Counted from the first letter of the stretch, positions 1 to 8,668 are shown. The stretch is DNA of 64,000 nt from Prevotella sp. (GCA_017557405.1 JAFYYV010000028.1:248001-312000), one strand, 5' to 3'. Numbers and translations are program-made. Notes: generated from the sequence alone by a model not told the origin.

Positions 1-368
1 TTCGCCTGCTTGGCAGAGACCGCCAGCGTGTAGCTCTTCACGCCAGGAGCCTTATAGGCGTCCTGATTCTTCGTGGCTTTCCAAATGCTACTCTCCGCCT
101 GTTTATACACCAGCTGTTTCGCCTGGGCGTCGTAGCTCAAAGCCGACTGAGTGCCGTTCGACGGAGTGATGACCACGCCAAACTCAGCGTTCTTCGCCAC
201 CAGCAGCCGGAACATCTCGTTATAGTACAACCACAGTCGGGGGCTGCTGTTGCGCACCTCAAGCGTTTCTTTGTCGATACGAATCAGTTTCTCTTGTGCC
301 ACCATCGTCAGCGAGACGAAGGCCAGCAACACGGTAAGGATTGATTTCTTGGTCATTTTTGTAGTCAT
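1..368 (-). CDS. Secreted protein of unknown function, 3' part outside window
   Basis: The first 120 or so codons of a minus-strand gene that runs off the left edge. The N-terminus is basic and followed by a hydrophobic stretch (ILTVLLAFVSLTMVA) that looks like a Sec signal peptide, so the product is probably periplasmic or outer-membrane associated. I do not recognise the family; the visible part is rich in K, Q and aromatic residues and has no catalytic motif that I can name. Two in-frame ATGs are possible, ending at 368 and at 356; the first lies 19 bases from a good TATCTTTG box. The upstream DNA is non-coding and repeat-rich for more than 1 kb. Confidence 0.7.
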   Translation of the reverse strand, partial: MTTKMTKKSILTVLLAFVSLTMVAQEKLIRIDKETLEVRNSSPRLWLYYNEMFRLLVAKNAEFGVVITPSNGTQSALSYDAQAKQLVYKQAESSIWKATKNQDAYKAPGVKSYTLAVSAKQA

Positions 369-387
369 TTAAGTTCTTCTGACGTTG

Positions 388-418
388 CAAAGATAGTGCA
401 AACCGAGCACAATGCAAA
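388..418 (-). promoter_or_regulatory. Bacteroidota-type promoter for the gene at 1-368
   Basis: On the minus strand TTTG (415-418), a 19-base spacer and TATCTTTG (388-395) match the Bacteroidota -33/-7 consensus. The expected start of transcription is near 382, about 14 bases before the first ATG. Confidence 0.75.
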
Positions 419-444
419 ATAATTTATTTATTTTTTTCTTTTCG

Positions 445-546
445 CTCCTACCTTAAACTTGTTTAGAAGGTAGGAGGGGGAAGAAAAACAAGGAAAACCT
501 TTTCCGCATTGTGAGGTGCAGCCTACCTTCAACGTAGTTAAAGGTA
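445..546. repeat. Two TACCTT/AAGGTA hairpins
   Basis: A perfect 10-base inverted repeat (CTCCTACCTT at 445-454, AAGGTAGGAG at 467-476) is followed by a second, shorter one (TACCTT at 524-529, AAGGTA at 541-546). Both share the arm sequence of the hairpin in the promoter cassette at 1510-1537, so they are probably degenerate relatives of that cassette read on the minus strand. Confidence 0.6.
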
Positions 547-621
547 CGAATAACCGAGTGAAATGCCAAACAAAATCGCTTATATTTTTGCCTCGTAGAG
601 AGCTAAGTAATCACGACCGAG

Positions 622-767
622 TCTTACACTTACAGTCTTACAATTAAAAAACATGTAATACAACCCCCTTCTAAAGATTATATAACTAATTGATATATAT
701 ATAGTTATATAGTATATCAGGGGGAATGGATACCCTTAAAAAACAACTGTAAGACTGTAAGTGTAAG
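622..767. repeat. Inverted heptamer repeat A with AT-rich core
   Basis: Left arm 623-642 is three 7-base units (TCTTACA, CTTACAG, TCTTACA counting from 622). Right arm 748-767 is its perfect 20-base reverse complement. Inside lies a second, shorter pair (CCCCCT near 664 and AGGGGG near 719) and an AT-only centre containing TTGATATATA. The arms resemble those of element E at 49603-49815. Confidence 0.85.
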
Positions 768-1134
768 ATTTGGAAACTCAATTTTTCATCTAAGAGGCTG
801 ATATACAATGAGGTACGATATTTCAAAACCAACAGCACCTAAGATGCAAGGCTCGGAAAAGGCTCAAAGTGCGTGAAAAATCTGCTTTCGCAGGTATCAA
901 AATGCATGTATGAACCTCTTTTTCCGATGTTTTTCCCCTCTACTTGGCGCACATGTAAGCGGCTCCGAATTTCAATTCCTGACCTTACATGGAAGGAATT
1001 GTGTGGACAAATGGCAAATCTCGTTACAAAAAGTGGGGGTAACAAGTGCCAACTGTCACTTTTAGTGTAAGCTATTTGCAGGGTTTTTCGTCAGCACGTC
1101 ACATTGGTAAAAGAGTAGCATCCGAATTCAAAAA

Positions 1135-1336
1135 CTTGCATCTTGCATCTTGCATTCATTTTTTTACATGTTCAGTGGAAGAGAAGAGAAAATAGTAGTA
1201 ATTATAGTAATAATTTATAATATAACTTATTGATATATAATACTTTATATAATATATATACTATATATTTCACTCTATTTTATCTCTCTCTAAAATCGCA
1301 CTCCTTAAAAACCGTTTGCAAGATGCAAGATGCAAG
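1135..1336. repeat. Inverted heptamer repeat B with AT-rich core
   Basis: Left arm is CTTGCAT three times (1135-1155). Right arm 1317-1336 is its reverse complement over 20 bases. Nested inside is an imperfect purine/pyrimidine pair (GAAGAGAAGAG near 1181 against TCTCTCTC near 1283) and an AT core that again contains TTGATATATA, as in element A. Overall design is the same as A, but the arm sequence is different. Confidence 0.85.
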
Positions 1337-1352
1337 ATTCCGCCCATTGCTA

Positions 1353-1433
1353 CATGCCACATCTAAGCGTCTTAGGTGATATGTCTGAGGTGCTTACTTG
1401 TATCACCTAAGGGCCTTACATGCCACATGTGAC
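1353..1433 (-). repeat. 81-bp dispersed repeat, copy F1
   Basis: On the minus strand this matches 48828-48909 at about 75 of 81 positions. It contains a hairpin with 11-base arms (CTTAGGTGATA and TATCACCTAAG) and outer direct repeats ATGTGGCATG. It abuts element B with a gap of 16 bases. Confidence 0.85.
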
Positions 1434-1509
1434 AGAAATGAAAAATGATATTTTTAGCGAAAGAGATTAAATTCGAAGGAAAGGTGGCAGGAAATGCCGA
1501 TTTTTTTTA

Positions 1510-1591
1510 TACCTTTGCAAAGAACTTTGCGAAGGTACTCACGCTCGGCAAATGAAACAAGTTTTTTTGCTCTCGCTTACTCGTACCTTTG
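1510..1591 (+). promoter_or_regulatory. Promoter cassette P1 in front of the GH13 gene
   Basis: There are two TACCTTTG boxes (1510-1517 and 1584-1591). The first forms a hairpin with AAGGTA at 1532-1537. Between them lie CTCGGCAAAT and a GAAACAAG-T-run-CTCTCG segment. The same order of modules occurs twice at 51912-52127. The second box is 32 bases before the lipoprotein start codon and is probably the working promoter. Confidence 0.65.
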
Positions 1592-1623
1592 TGCACAGAC
1601 AACAAACTAACTCCGAAACAATT

Positions 1624-2952
1624 ATGAAAAAAATCCTTTCTTTCATCAGTCTGGTTCTTCTGCTGGCAGCCTGCAAGCCCGGCAAAGAAGTGAAGAACGA
1701 AGTGTTTATTCTGCCTGCCGTTGAGGACATTGCCATGTATCAGGTGAATCCTCGCGTCTTTGCCCCTGAGAAGTCGCTTAATGCTGTTGCCGCACGCATT
1801 GACTCTATCCGCGAGCTGGGTGTCAACATGATGTGGGTTATGCCCATTTATCCCATCGGTCTCGAGAAAGGCAAGAACTCCCCCTATTGTATCAGCGACT
1901 ATAAAGCCATCGCACCTGAATTCGGTACTATAGACGATTTCAAGAACCTCACCAAGATTTGTCACGAGCATGGTATGGGTATCATCCTCGACTGGGTGGC
2001 TAACCATACGGCGTGGGATCATCCTTGGGTCAAGGAGCACCCCGATTGGTACACCCGTGACGAGAAGGCTGACACGATTGTTTGTCCGAAACCTTGGAAT
2101 TGGGAGGATGTGGCCGACCTGAATTATGATAACAAGGACATGCGCGAGGCCATGATAGACGCCATGAAGTTCTGGATTGTCGAGGTGGGTATCGACGGTT
2201 TCCGTTGCGATGTGGCCGACGGTGTGCCTGCAGATTTTTGGAAGGATGCCATCGGCCAACTGAGGGCTGCCGCCGGAGAGCGCAAGATTGTGATGCTGGC
2301 AGAGGGCAAGAACGTGGACAACTTCACCATTGGTGGCTTTGACATGAACTACGGTTGGGACTACAAGGACGAGTTGGTGAAAGTGTGGAAGGGTGCACCT
2401 GCCTCCGACCTCATCAAGGCCGATAAGGCTGAATACGATAGTCTGCCCACAGGAAAAGTCAAGTTGCGTTTCACCACCAACCACGACCATGCCACCGAGG
2501 CAGCTCCCTGCGTGGAGTTCACCAACGACCGTGGTGCGATGGCTGCTTACGTCGCCTCCATCTTCCCCCACGGAGGTGCACTCATCTATGGTTCACAGGA
2601 AGTGAACTATCCTGAGACTATCAATTTCTTCAAGTATGTTCCCGTAGACTGGACCGCCAACCCCAAGACCTATCAAGAATACAAGGAACTTATCGGTCTC
2701 TATAACGAATATCCATCCCTTCGCAAGGGACAGATGACGGCTTACGACGACCCGGATGTCTTTATCTTCGAGAAGGCTGATGGCGACGAGCGTTTTCTCA
2801 TCCTTGTCAATGTGCGCAACGAACAGAAGACCGCCAACATCCTACAAGAATGGGTAAACCATCAGACGGTAGATGAGATGACAGGGCAGGATATCACGCT
2901 AAAAGAAACCATGACCCTTGAGCCCTACCAATATCTGATAATGAAATACTAA
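1624..2952 (+). CDS. GH13 alpha-amylase family lipoprotein
   Basis: A 442-residue glycoside hydrolase of family GH13, expected to cleave or rearrange alpha-glucans such as starch or maltodextrin at the cell surface or in the periplasm. The N-terminus is a lipoprotein signal (LLLAAC, Cys17). The GH13 catalytic residues are visible: nucleophile Asp196 in GFRCDVAD, acid/base Glu227 in MLAEGKN and transition-state Asp288 in TTNHDH; DWVANHT near 123-129 is conserved region I. A longer reading frame from 1552 exists, but it runs through the second TACCTTTG promoter box, so the ATG at 1624 is preferred. The protein is short for the family and seems to lack an added carbohydrate-binding domain. The exact substrate cannot be told. 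Confidence 0.93.
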   Translation: MKKILSFISLVLLLAACKPGKEVKNEVFILPAVEDIAMYQVNPRVFAPEKSLNAVAARIDSIRELGVNMMWVMPIYPIGLEKGKNSPYCISDYKAIAPEFGTIDDFKNLTKICHEHGMGIILDWVANHTAWDHPWVKEHPDWYTRDEKADTIVCPKPWNWEDVADLNYDNKDMREAMIDAMKFWIVEVGIDGFRCDVADGVPADFWKDAIGQLRAAAGERKIVMLAEGKNVDNFTIGGFDMNYGWDYKDELVKVWKGAPASDLIKADKAEYDSLPTGKVKLRFTTNHDHATEAAPCVEFTNDRGAMAAYVASIFPHGGALIYGSQEVNYPETINFFKYVPVDWTANPKTYQEYKELIGLYNEYPSLRKGQMTAYDDPDVFIFEKADGDERFLILVNVRNEQKTANILQEWVNHQTVDEMTGQDITLKETMTLEPYQYLIMKY

Positions 2953-3017
2953 TGATTGTGTGGAATCACCAAAAAAGGAAAAATGTAAAATGGAGATTGC
3001 AAATAATCATTAAAACG

Positions 3018-3049
3018 TTTGGTGGATTGCACAAAATGTAGTAATTTTG
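3018..3049 (+). promoter_or_regulatory. Promoter of ppdK
   Basis: TTTG (3018-3021), a 20-base spacer and TAATTTTG (3042-3049). The leader to the ATG at 3135 is about 80 bases. Confidence 0.75.
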
Positions 3050-3134
3050 CGCAAGGAATGAGAGGTACCGCTGTTTCGTGTACCCTCTGCGGCTTGATTA
3101 TTACTTATTTAAAAATTGATACCAACATTCAACT

Positions 3135-5855
3135 ATGAGTCAAAAAAGAGTTTACACCTTCGGCAACGGTAAAGCTGAAGGTAATGCAAAAATGCGTGAG
3201 GAACTCGGCGGAAAAGGTGCTAACCTTGCCGAAATGAACTTGATTGGTGTTCCCGTTCCTCCTGGTTTCACAATCACAACCGACTGCTGCAACGAGTATT
3301 ACGAGGTTGGTCAGGAGAAAATCATGGAGCTTCTGAACGACGACGTGATGGCTGCTGTCGCTCACATTGAGGGGCTGATGAATTCGAAGTTCGGCGACAA
3401 GGAGAATCCTCTGCTTGTTTCTGTTCGTTCGGGTGCTCGCGCTTCAATGCCTGGCATGATGGACACCATCCTGAACCTCGGTTTGAACGATGAGGTGGCT
3501 GAGGGCATGGTGAAGAAGACCAACAATGCTCACTTCGTTTACGACAGCTATCGCCGTTTCGTTCAGATGTATGGTGATGTGGTGCTCGAGATGAAGCCCG
3601 TCAACAAGACCGACATCGACCCGTTTGAGGAGATTATCGAGAAGGTGAAGAAGGAGAGTGGTGTTGTTCTGGACAAGGACCTCTCTGTGGACGACCTGAA
3701 GAAGCTGGTTCAGCTGTTCAAGGCCGCCATCAAGGAGCGCACCGGTAAGGACTTCCCCAACGATCCCATCGAGCAGCTCTGGGGTGCTATCTGCGCCGTG
3801 TTCCGTAGTTGGATGAACGAACGTGCCATCCTCTATCGTAAGATGGAAGGAATCCCCGACGAGTGGGGTACTGCCGTAAGCGTGATGGCCATGGTGTTCG
3901 GTAACATGGGCGACACCTCTGCAACGGGTGTTTGCTTCAGCCGTGATGCTGCCAATGGTGAGAACCTGTTCAATGGTGAGTATCTGGTGAATGCTCAGGG
4001 TGAGGACGTTGTGGCTGGTATTCGTACCCCGCAGCAGATCACAAAGATCGGCTCTCAGCGCTGGGCTGAGCGCGCTGGCATCTCTGAGGAGGAGCGCGTG
4101 GCCAAGTATCCTTCGATGGAGGAGGCTATGCCTGAGATCTATGCCGAGCTGAATGGCATTCAGGACAAGCTGGAGCACCACTATCACGACATGCAGGACA
4201 TGGAGTTCACCGTTCAGGAGGGAAAGCTTTGGTTCCTCCAGACACGTAACGGTAAGCGCACGGGTGCTGCCATGGTGAAGATTGCCATCGACCTGCTCCA
4301 CGAGGGTATGATCGATGAGAAGACCGCCGTGATGCGCTGCGAGCCTCAGAAGCTCGACGAGCTGTTGCACCCCGTGTTCGACAAGAAGGCTCTCTCTGCA
4401 GCCAAGGTGATTGCTCAGGGTCTGCCCGCATCTCCTGGTGCTGCTTGTGGTCAGATTGTATTCCATGCTGACGACGCCAAGGATTGGCACGAAAATGGTC
4501 ACAAGGTGGTGCTCGTCCGCATTGAGACCTCTCCTGAGGACCTGGCTGGTATGGCCGCTGCCGAGGGTATCCTGACCGCTCGTGGTGGTATGACCTCTCA
4601 CGCTGCCGTTGTGGCTCGTGGTATGGGTAAGTGCTGCGTATCGGGTGTGGGTGCTCTGAACGTGAGCTACAAGAACAAGACTGTCGAGATCGACGGCGTT
4701 GTATATAAGGAAGGCGACTACCTCTCTCTGAACGGTACGACCGGTCAGGTGTATGCTGGCGAGGTGCCCACGAAGGCTGCCGAGCTGAGTGGCGACTTCA
4801 AGGAGCTGATGGACCTCTGCGACAAATATACCAAGCTGCAGGTTCGCACGAATGCTGATACTCCCCACGATGCACAGGTGGCTCGCGCCTTCGGTGCCAA
4901 GGGTATCGGTTTGACTCGTACCGAGCACATGTTCTTCGAGGACCAGAAGATTGTCGCCATGCGTGAGATGATTCTCGCCGACAGTGTTGCCGGACGTGAG
5001 AAGGCTCTTGCCAAGCTGTTGCCTTACCAGAAGGCCGACTTCAAGGGAATCCTTGAGGCTATGGACGGTCTGCCCGTGAACATTCGTCTGCTCGATCCTC
5101 CTCTCCACGAGTTCGTTCCCCACGATCTGGCTGGTCAGGAGACGATGGCCAAGGAGATGGGCGTGAGCTTGGAGGAAATCCAGCGCCGCGTGGAGTCTCT
5201 GGCTGAGAACAACCCAATGCTGGGTCACCGTGGTTGCCGTCTGGGCATCACCTTCCCCGAGATCACCGCTATGCAGACACGCGCCATCCTGGGTGCCGCC
5301 TGCGAGCTGAAGAAGGAAGGCAAAGACCCACGTCCCGAGATCATGGTTCCGCTGATTGGTACGCTCTACGAGCTGAAGCAGCAGAAGGATGTGATTCAGG
5401 CAGCTGCCAAAGAGGTGTTCGAGGAGTATGGTATGGAGGTTGAGTTCGAGATAGGTACGATGATCGAGATTCCTCGTGCTGCCCTCACCGCCGACCGCAT
5501 CGCTACCGAGGCCCAGTACTTCTCATTCGGTACGAACGACCTCACTCAGATGACCTTCGGTTACAGCCGTGATGACATCGCTTCGTTCTTGCCCGTTTAC
5601 CTCGACAAAAAGATTCTGAAGGTTGACCCGTTCCAGGTGCTCGACCAGAAGGGTGTCGGCAAGCTCATCAAGTATGCCGTGAAGGAAGGTCGCGCCGTTC
5701 GTCCTGACCTCCGTTGCGGTATCTGTGGCGAGCATGGTGGCGAGCCCAGCTCTGTGAAGTTCTGCGCCAAGATAGGCATGAACTACGCAAGCTGCTCTCC
5801 ATTCCGCGTGCCCATCGCACGTCTTGCCGCCGCACAGGCTGCCGTGGAGGAGTAA
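3135..5855 (+). CDS. ppdK: Pyruvate, phosphate dikinase
   Basis: A 906-residue enzyme that interconverts pyruvate, ATP and phosphate with phosphoenolpyruvate, AMP and pyrophosphate in the cytoplasm; in anaerobic Bacteroidales it works at the pyruvate/PEP branch of glycolysis and gluconeogenesis. The N-terminal nucleotide-binding domain carries the family start GGKGANLAEM. The phosphohistidine domain has GGMTSHAAVVARGMG with the catalytic His near residue 489. The C-terminal PEP-binding barrel ends in CGICGEHGG with the catalytic Cys near 864. Length matches full bacterial PPDK. It has its own promoter and is followed by a GC-rich repeat and a terminator, so it is probably monocistronic. Confidence 0.98.
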   Translation: MSQKRVYTFGNGKAEGNAKMREELGGKGANLAEMNLIGVPVPPGFTITTDCCNEYYEVGQEKIMELLNDDVMAAVAHIEGLMNSKFGDKENPLLVSVRSGARASMPGMMDTILNLGLNDEVAEGMVKKTNNAHFVYDSYRRFVQMYGDVVLEMKPVNKTDIDPFEEIIEKVKKESGVVLDKDLSVDDLKKLVQLFKAAIKERTGKDFPNDPIEQLWGAICAVFRSWMNERAILYRKMEGIPDEWGTAVSVMAMVFGNMGDTSATGVCFSRDAANGENLFNGEYLVNAQGEDVVAGIRTPQQITKIGSQRWAERAGISEEERVAKYPSMEEAMPEIYAELNGIQDKLEHHYHDMQDMEFTVQEGKLWFLQTRNGKRTGAAMVKIAIDLLHEGMIDEKTAVMRCEPQKLDELLHPVFDKKALSAAKVIAQGLPASPGAACGQIVFHADDAKDWHENGHKVVLVRIETSPEDLAGMAAAEGILTARGGMTSHAAVVARGMGKCCVSGVGALNVSYKNKTVEIDGVVYKEGDYLSLNGTTGQVYAGEVPTKAAELSGDFKELMDLCDKYTKLQVRTNADTPHDAQVARAFGAKGIGLTRTEHMFFEDQKIVAMREMILADSVAGREKALAKLLPYQKADFKGILEAMDGLPVNIRLLDPPLHEFVPHDLAGQETMAKEMGVSLEEIQRRVESLAENNPMLGHRGCRLGITFPEITAMQTRAILGAACELKKEGKDPRPEIMVPLIGTLYELKQQKDVIQAAAKEVFEEYGMEVEFEIGTMIEIPRAALTADRIATEAQYFSFGTNDLTQMTFGYSRDDIASFLPVYLDKKILKVDPFQVLDQKGVGKLIKYAVKEGRAVRPDLRCGICGEHGGEPSSVKFCAKIGMNYASCSPFRVPIARLAAAQAAVEE

Positions 5856-5860
5856 GGAGC

Positions 5861-5893
5861 CTCCCCCCCAACCCCTCCCCCGTAGGGAGGGGA
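5861..5893. repeat. C/G-rich hairpin repeat G1
   Basis: Five bases after the ppdK stop lies a CCTCC...CCTCCCCC-GTAG-GGAGGGG palindrome. Related copies follow rarA, the hydroxyacid dehydrogenase and a DUF4861 gene, one lies before rprY, and one lies inside miaA. Confidence 0.75.
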
Positions 5894-5943
5894 GAAGGAT
5901 GTGAAAAAGACTTCTGAATTTCAGAACTTCAGAATTATTATTA

Positions 5944-5987
5944 AGGGCGGCAAGGTCTTTTGTTATAAAGGCTTTGCCGCCTTTCTT
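5944..5987 (+). terminator. Rho-independent terminator of ppdK
   Basis: Stem GGCGGCAA (5946-5953) pairs with TTGCCGCC (5974-5981), followed by TTTCTTTT. Confidence 0.85.
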
Positions 5988-6007
5988 TTCCAATAGGAGG
6001 ATTCGAT

Positions 6008-6445
6008 ATGCATCATGACATTTCCGACGAGCAGGTGCTCGACAATGCTGGTATTCGTGTGACGGCCGTGAGGCTGCTCATCTGGCGACAGGTGAGACAC
6101 GGGTTCAGCGACGCTTTCAGTCTTGCCGATTTGGAGGCCGCGTTGCCTACGGTCGACCGCTCGACATTGTTTCGCACGTTGACGCTCCTGACCGATGCCC
6201 ACCTGCTTCACGACATCGACGATGGGTCGGGTGCGCAGAAGTATTGCGTCTGCCATCTCGACGACACGCGCCATTGTGAGGGTCATGTGCATCTGACGTG
6301 TCGAATTTGCCATCGTACATTCTGCCTGACGAACGTGCGTATCCCACAGGTGCCCATCCCCGAAGGTTTCGAACTTGAAGAGACGGAATATGTGGTGAAA
6401 GGTGTGTGCGCCAATTGTCGGAGGAAGGCTCACTTGGGACATTAA
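6008..6445 (+). CDS. Fur-family metal-responsive regulator
   Basis: A 145-residue DNA-binding protein of the Fur superfamily. Residues 10-75 form the winged helix (TVDRSTLFRTLTLLTDAHLL is the recognition region). The C-terminal half carries the dimerisation fold with metal ligands HVH (93-95) and two structural-zinc pairs, CRIC (98-101) and CANC (134-137). The group cannot be settled: Fur, Zur and PerR share these motifs, and the short N-terminus is compatible with Zur. The start is fixed by an unusually strong AGGAGG ribosome site 8 bases upstream. It follows the ppdK terminator, and no obvious metal uptake gene is adjacent. Confidence 0.88.
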   Translation: MHHDISDEQVLDNAGIRVTAVRLLIWRQVRHGFSDAFSLADLEAALPTVDRSTLFRTLTLLTDAHLLHDIDDGSGAQKYCVCHLDDTRHCEGHVHLTCRICHRTFCLTNVRIPQVPIPEGFELEETEYVVKGVCANCRRKAHLGH

Positions 6446-6501
6446 TAGATTGCAAGTTTACTTTATCTCTTTTTGTTTAATAGTCTAGTATACATCGTTT
6501 T

Positions 6502-7374
6502 ATGATATTGATATCGGATAGTGGTAGTACCAAGACGGATTGGGTGGTGCTGGATGTGGCGGCTGACGTGAAGCCCCAGGTGCTTCGCACACAAGGGTTG
6601 AATCCCATCCACATGACGGAGCGGCAGATGGAGCAGATTCTGCGTGCCGAGTTGTTGCCGCAACTGGGTGACAAGGCCTCGAAGATTGACGCCGTTTATT
6701 TCTATGGAGCGGGTGTCAGAGCCGACATGGAAGCGAAGATGGAGGGCGTGTTGAGGTCGGCCATTTTCAACTCCACGCCTGATGACAAAAAGGTGATGGC
6801 TTGTTCCGATTTGTTGGGAGCTGCTCGTGCGTTGTGTGGAAAGACAGAGGGCATCGCCTGCATCTTGGGCACAGGAGCCAATTCGTGCCTCTATGATGGC
6901 GTTTCCATCGTGGCCAACACGCCCGCTATGGGATATGTGTTGGGCGACGAGGGAAGTGGTGCCGTGCTTGGCAGGTTGTTCCTGAACGCGTTGTTCAAAG
7001 GTCGGTTGACGGCTGAGATGCGTGAGGAGTTCTGCGCGTGGGCAAACACGTCGTTATCGGATGTCATCGACCGCGTCTATCGTCAACCGATGGCCAATCG
7101 TTGGTTGGCTTCGTTGGCTCCTTTCATCCACGAGCATCTGGCAGACGAGCAGGTCAGACGGTTGGTGGTGGGCAATTTCGTGGCGTTCTTCCACAACAAT
7201 GTTGATGCCTACGAACGGAAAGACCTGGCTGTCTCGGCCATAGGAAGCATTGCGTGGCATTTCCGCGAGTGCTTGGAAGAAGCTGCTCAGACGTGCGGCT
7301 ATCGGGTGGGGAAGGTGCTGAAAACCCCTATTGACGGATTGGCAGCTTATCATTTGGAAACGCTAAAAGGTTGA
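6502..7374 (+). CDS. BadF/BadG-type sugar kinase (N-acetylglucosamine kinase-like)
   Basis: A 290-residue member of the ASKHA ATPase superfamily. It begins with the phosphate-1 motif DSGSTKTDW and has the second phosphate loop LGTGANS near 122-128, then GDEGSGAVLG near 147-156. Bacterial members with this layout phosphorylate N-acetylglucosamine or related amino sugars, but the family also includes dehydratase activators, so the substrate is inferred. It ends 6 bases before a secreted GH5 enzyme, which suggests co-transcription of a hydrolase and a kinase for the released sugar; GH5 products are normally mannose or glucose oligomers, so the metabolic link is not proven. Confidence 0.8.
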   Translation: MILISDSGSTKTDWVVLDVAADVKPQVLRTQGLNPIHMTERQMEQILRAELLPQLGDKASKIDAVYFYGAGVRADMEAKMEGVLRSAIFNSTPDDKKVMACSDLLGAARALCGKTEGIACILGTGANSCLYDGVSIVANTPAMGYVLGDEGSGAVLGRLFLNALFKGRLTAEMREEFCAWANTSLSDVIDRVYRQPMANRWLASLAPFIHEHLADEQVRRLVVGNFVAFFHNNVDAYERKDLAVSAIGSIAWHFRECLEEAAQTCGYRVGKVLKTPIDGLAAYHLETLKG

Positions 7375-7380
7375 GTCGAT

Positions 7381-8661
7381 ATGAAAAAATGGTTGGTGCT
7401 TTTGTTTTCGGCTTTGATGGCCTCGTCGGTATCGGCGCAGGGTGATTTCGTGAAGGTGCGGAATGGTCGTTTCGAGCGTGGTGGAAAGCCTTATTACTTC
7501 GTGGGAACCAACTTCTGGTATGGTGCCATATTGGGTTCGGAAGGACAAGGGGGCGACCGCAAACGATTGAAACGCGAGCTCGACCTGCTGAAACGCATGG
7601 GGATGGACAATCTTCGCATTCTGGTGGGAAGCGATGGCGAACGGGGTGTGAAGACAAAGGCGGAACCTACGTTGCAAGTGGCGCCTGGCGTATATAACGA
7701 CACCATTCTGGCAGGTCTTGACTATCTGCTCATGGAGATGGGGAAGCGCAAGATGGTGGCCGTGCTCTACCTGAACAACTCGTGGGAATGGAGTGGTGGT
7801 TATGGTTTTTATTTGGAGCATGTGGGAGCCGGCAAGTCGCCACGCCCCAACGAAGACGGCTACACGGCTTACATGAACTTTGTGGCGCAATATGCCACGA
7901 ACGAGAAGGCCCATCGGTTATTCTACGACTATGTGGAGTTCATCATTAACCGCACCAACCGATACACGGGCAAACGCTATGTTGACGACCCTGCCATCAT
8001 GTCGTGGCAGATTGGCAACGAGCCACGCGCCTTCAGCAAGGAGGCCCTGCCAGCATTCGAGAAATGGTTGGGCGAGGCATCGGCTTTGATACGTCGGCTC
8101 GACAAGAATCATCTCATCTCCATCGGTTCGGAAGGTGCAGTGGGATGCGAGGGCGATTATGAGGTGTACGAGCGCATCTGTGCCGACAAGAATGTGGATT
8201 ATTGCAACGTCCACCTGTGGCCCTACAATTGGAGTTGGGTGCGTCCTGAGCATTTGATTGAGGACCTTCCAACCGCTCGCAAGAACACCAAAGATTATAT
8301 CGACAAGCATCTGGTCATCTGCGACCGACTGAACAAACCTTTGGTGATGGAGGAGTTCGGCTATCCGCGAGATGGATTCAAGTTCACACTCGACACCCCC
8401 GTGGAGGGACGCGACGCCTTTTATAAATATGTGTTCTCGTTGGTGACCGCCAATGCTGAGAGTGGTGGTAAGTTCGCCGGCTGCAACTTCTGGGGATGGG
8501 GCGGTTTGGCGAAGCCCAAGCACGAGCAATGGCAAGTGGGAGACGACTACACGGGCGACCCTGCCCAAGAGGCGCAAGGTTTGAACTCGGTGTTCTCGAC
8601 CGACAAGAGCACCTTGCGTGTGGTGAAGAAAGAGGTGAAGAGGATGAGTCGTGTGAAGTAG
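7381..8661 (+). CDS. Secreted GH5-family glycosidase, mannanase-like
   Basis: A 426-residue extracytoplasmic enzyme with a signal peptide (cleavage likely after VSAQ, residue 20). It has the GH5 (beta/alpha)8 signature: acid/base Glu214 in WQIGNEPRAF and nucleophile Glu325 in VMEEFGYPRD, plus NVHLWPYNW between them. The segment FVGTNFWYG near the start and the large insertion before IGNEP resemble GH5 subfamily 7 endo-beta-1,4-mannanases and mannosidases. The likely substrate is therefore a beta-mannan, which is an inference from motif spacing. It is the second gene of a pair with the sugar kinase and ends 7 bases from the convergent helicase gene, so their transcripts probably overlap. Confidence 0.87.
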   Translation: MKKWLVLLFSALMASSVSAQGDFVKVRNGRFERGGKPYYFVGTNFWYGAILGSEGQGGDRKRLKRELDLLKRMGMDNLRILVGSDGERGVKTKAEPTLQVAPGVYNDTILAGLDYLLMEMGKRKMVAVLYLNNSWEWSGGYGFYLEHVGAGKSPRPNEDGYTAYMNFVAQYATNEKAHRLFYDYVEFIINRTNRYTGKRYVDDPAIMSWQIGNEPRAFSKEALPAFEKWLGEASALIRRLDKNHLISIGSEGAVGCEGDYEVYERICADKNVDYCNVHLWPYNWSWVRPEHLIEDLPTARKNTKDYIDKHLVICDRLNKPLVMEEFGYPRDGFKFTLDTPVEGRDAFYKYVFSLVTANAESGGKFAGCNFWGWGGLAKPKHEQWQVGDDYTGDPAQEAQGLNSVFSTDKSTLRVVKKEVKRMSRVK

Positions 8662-8668
8662 GCTCGCG

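Larger units (their letters stand above)
369..1509. other. Repeat-rich non-coding region of about 1.1 kb
   Basis: No credible gene is present. The two short overlapping open frames near 840-1070 have no promoter, no ribosome site and no recognisable product. The region holds two short hairpins (445-546), two long inverted heptamer repeats with AT-rich cores (622-767 and 1135-1336) and one copy of an 81-bp element (1353-1433). I see nothing recognisable at about 775-1130. Confidence 0.7.

Noticed and set aside
839-1070. Two overlapping short ORFs, one per strand
   Set aside because: No start signals, no recognisable product, and they lie among repeats.
3444-5228. 594-codon open frame antisense to ppdK
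   Set aside because: It follows from the codon bias of ppdK on the other strand, has no promoter or ribosome site, and its translation (many His, Leu, Val) is unlike any family.
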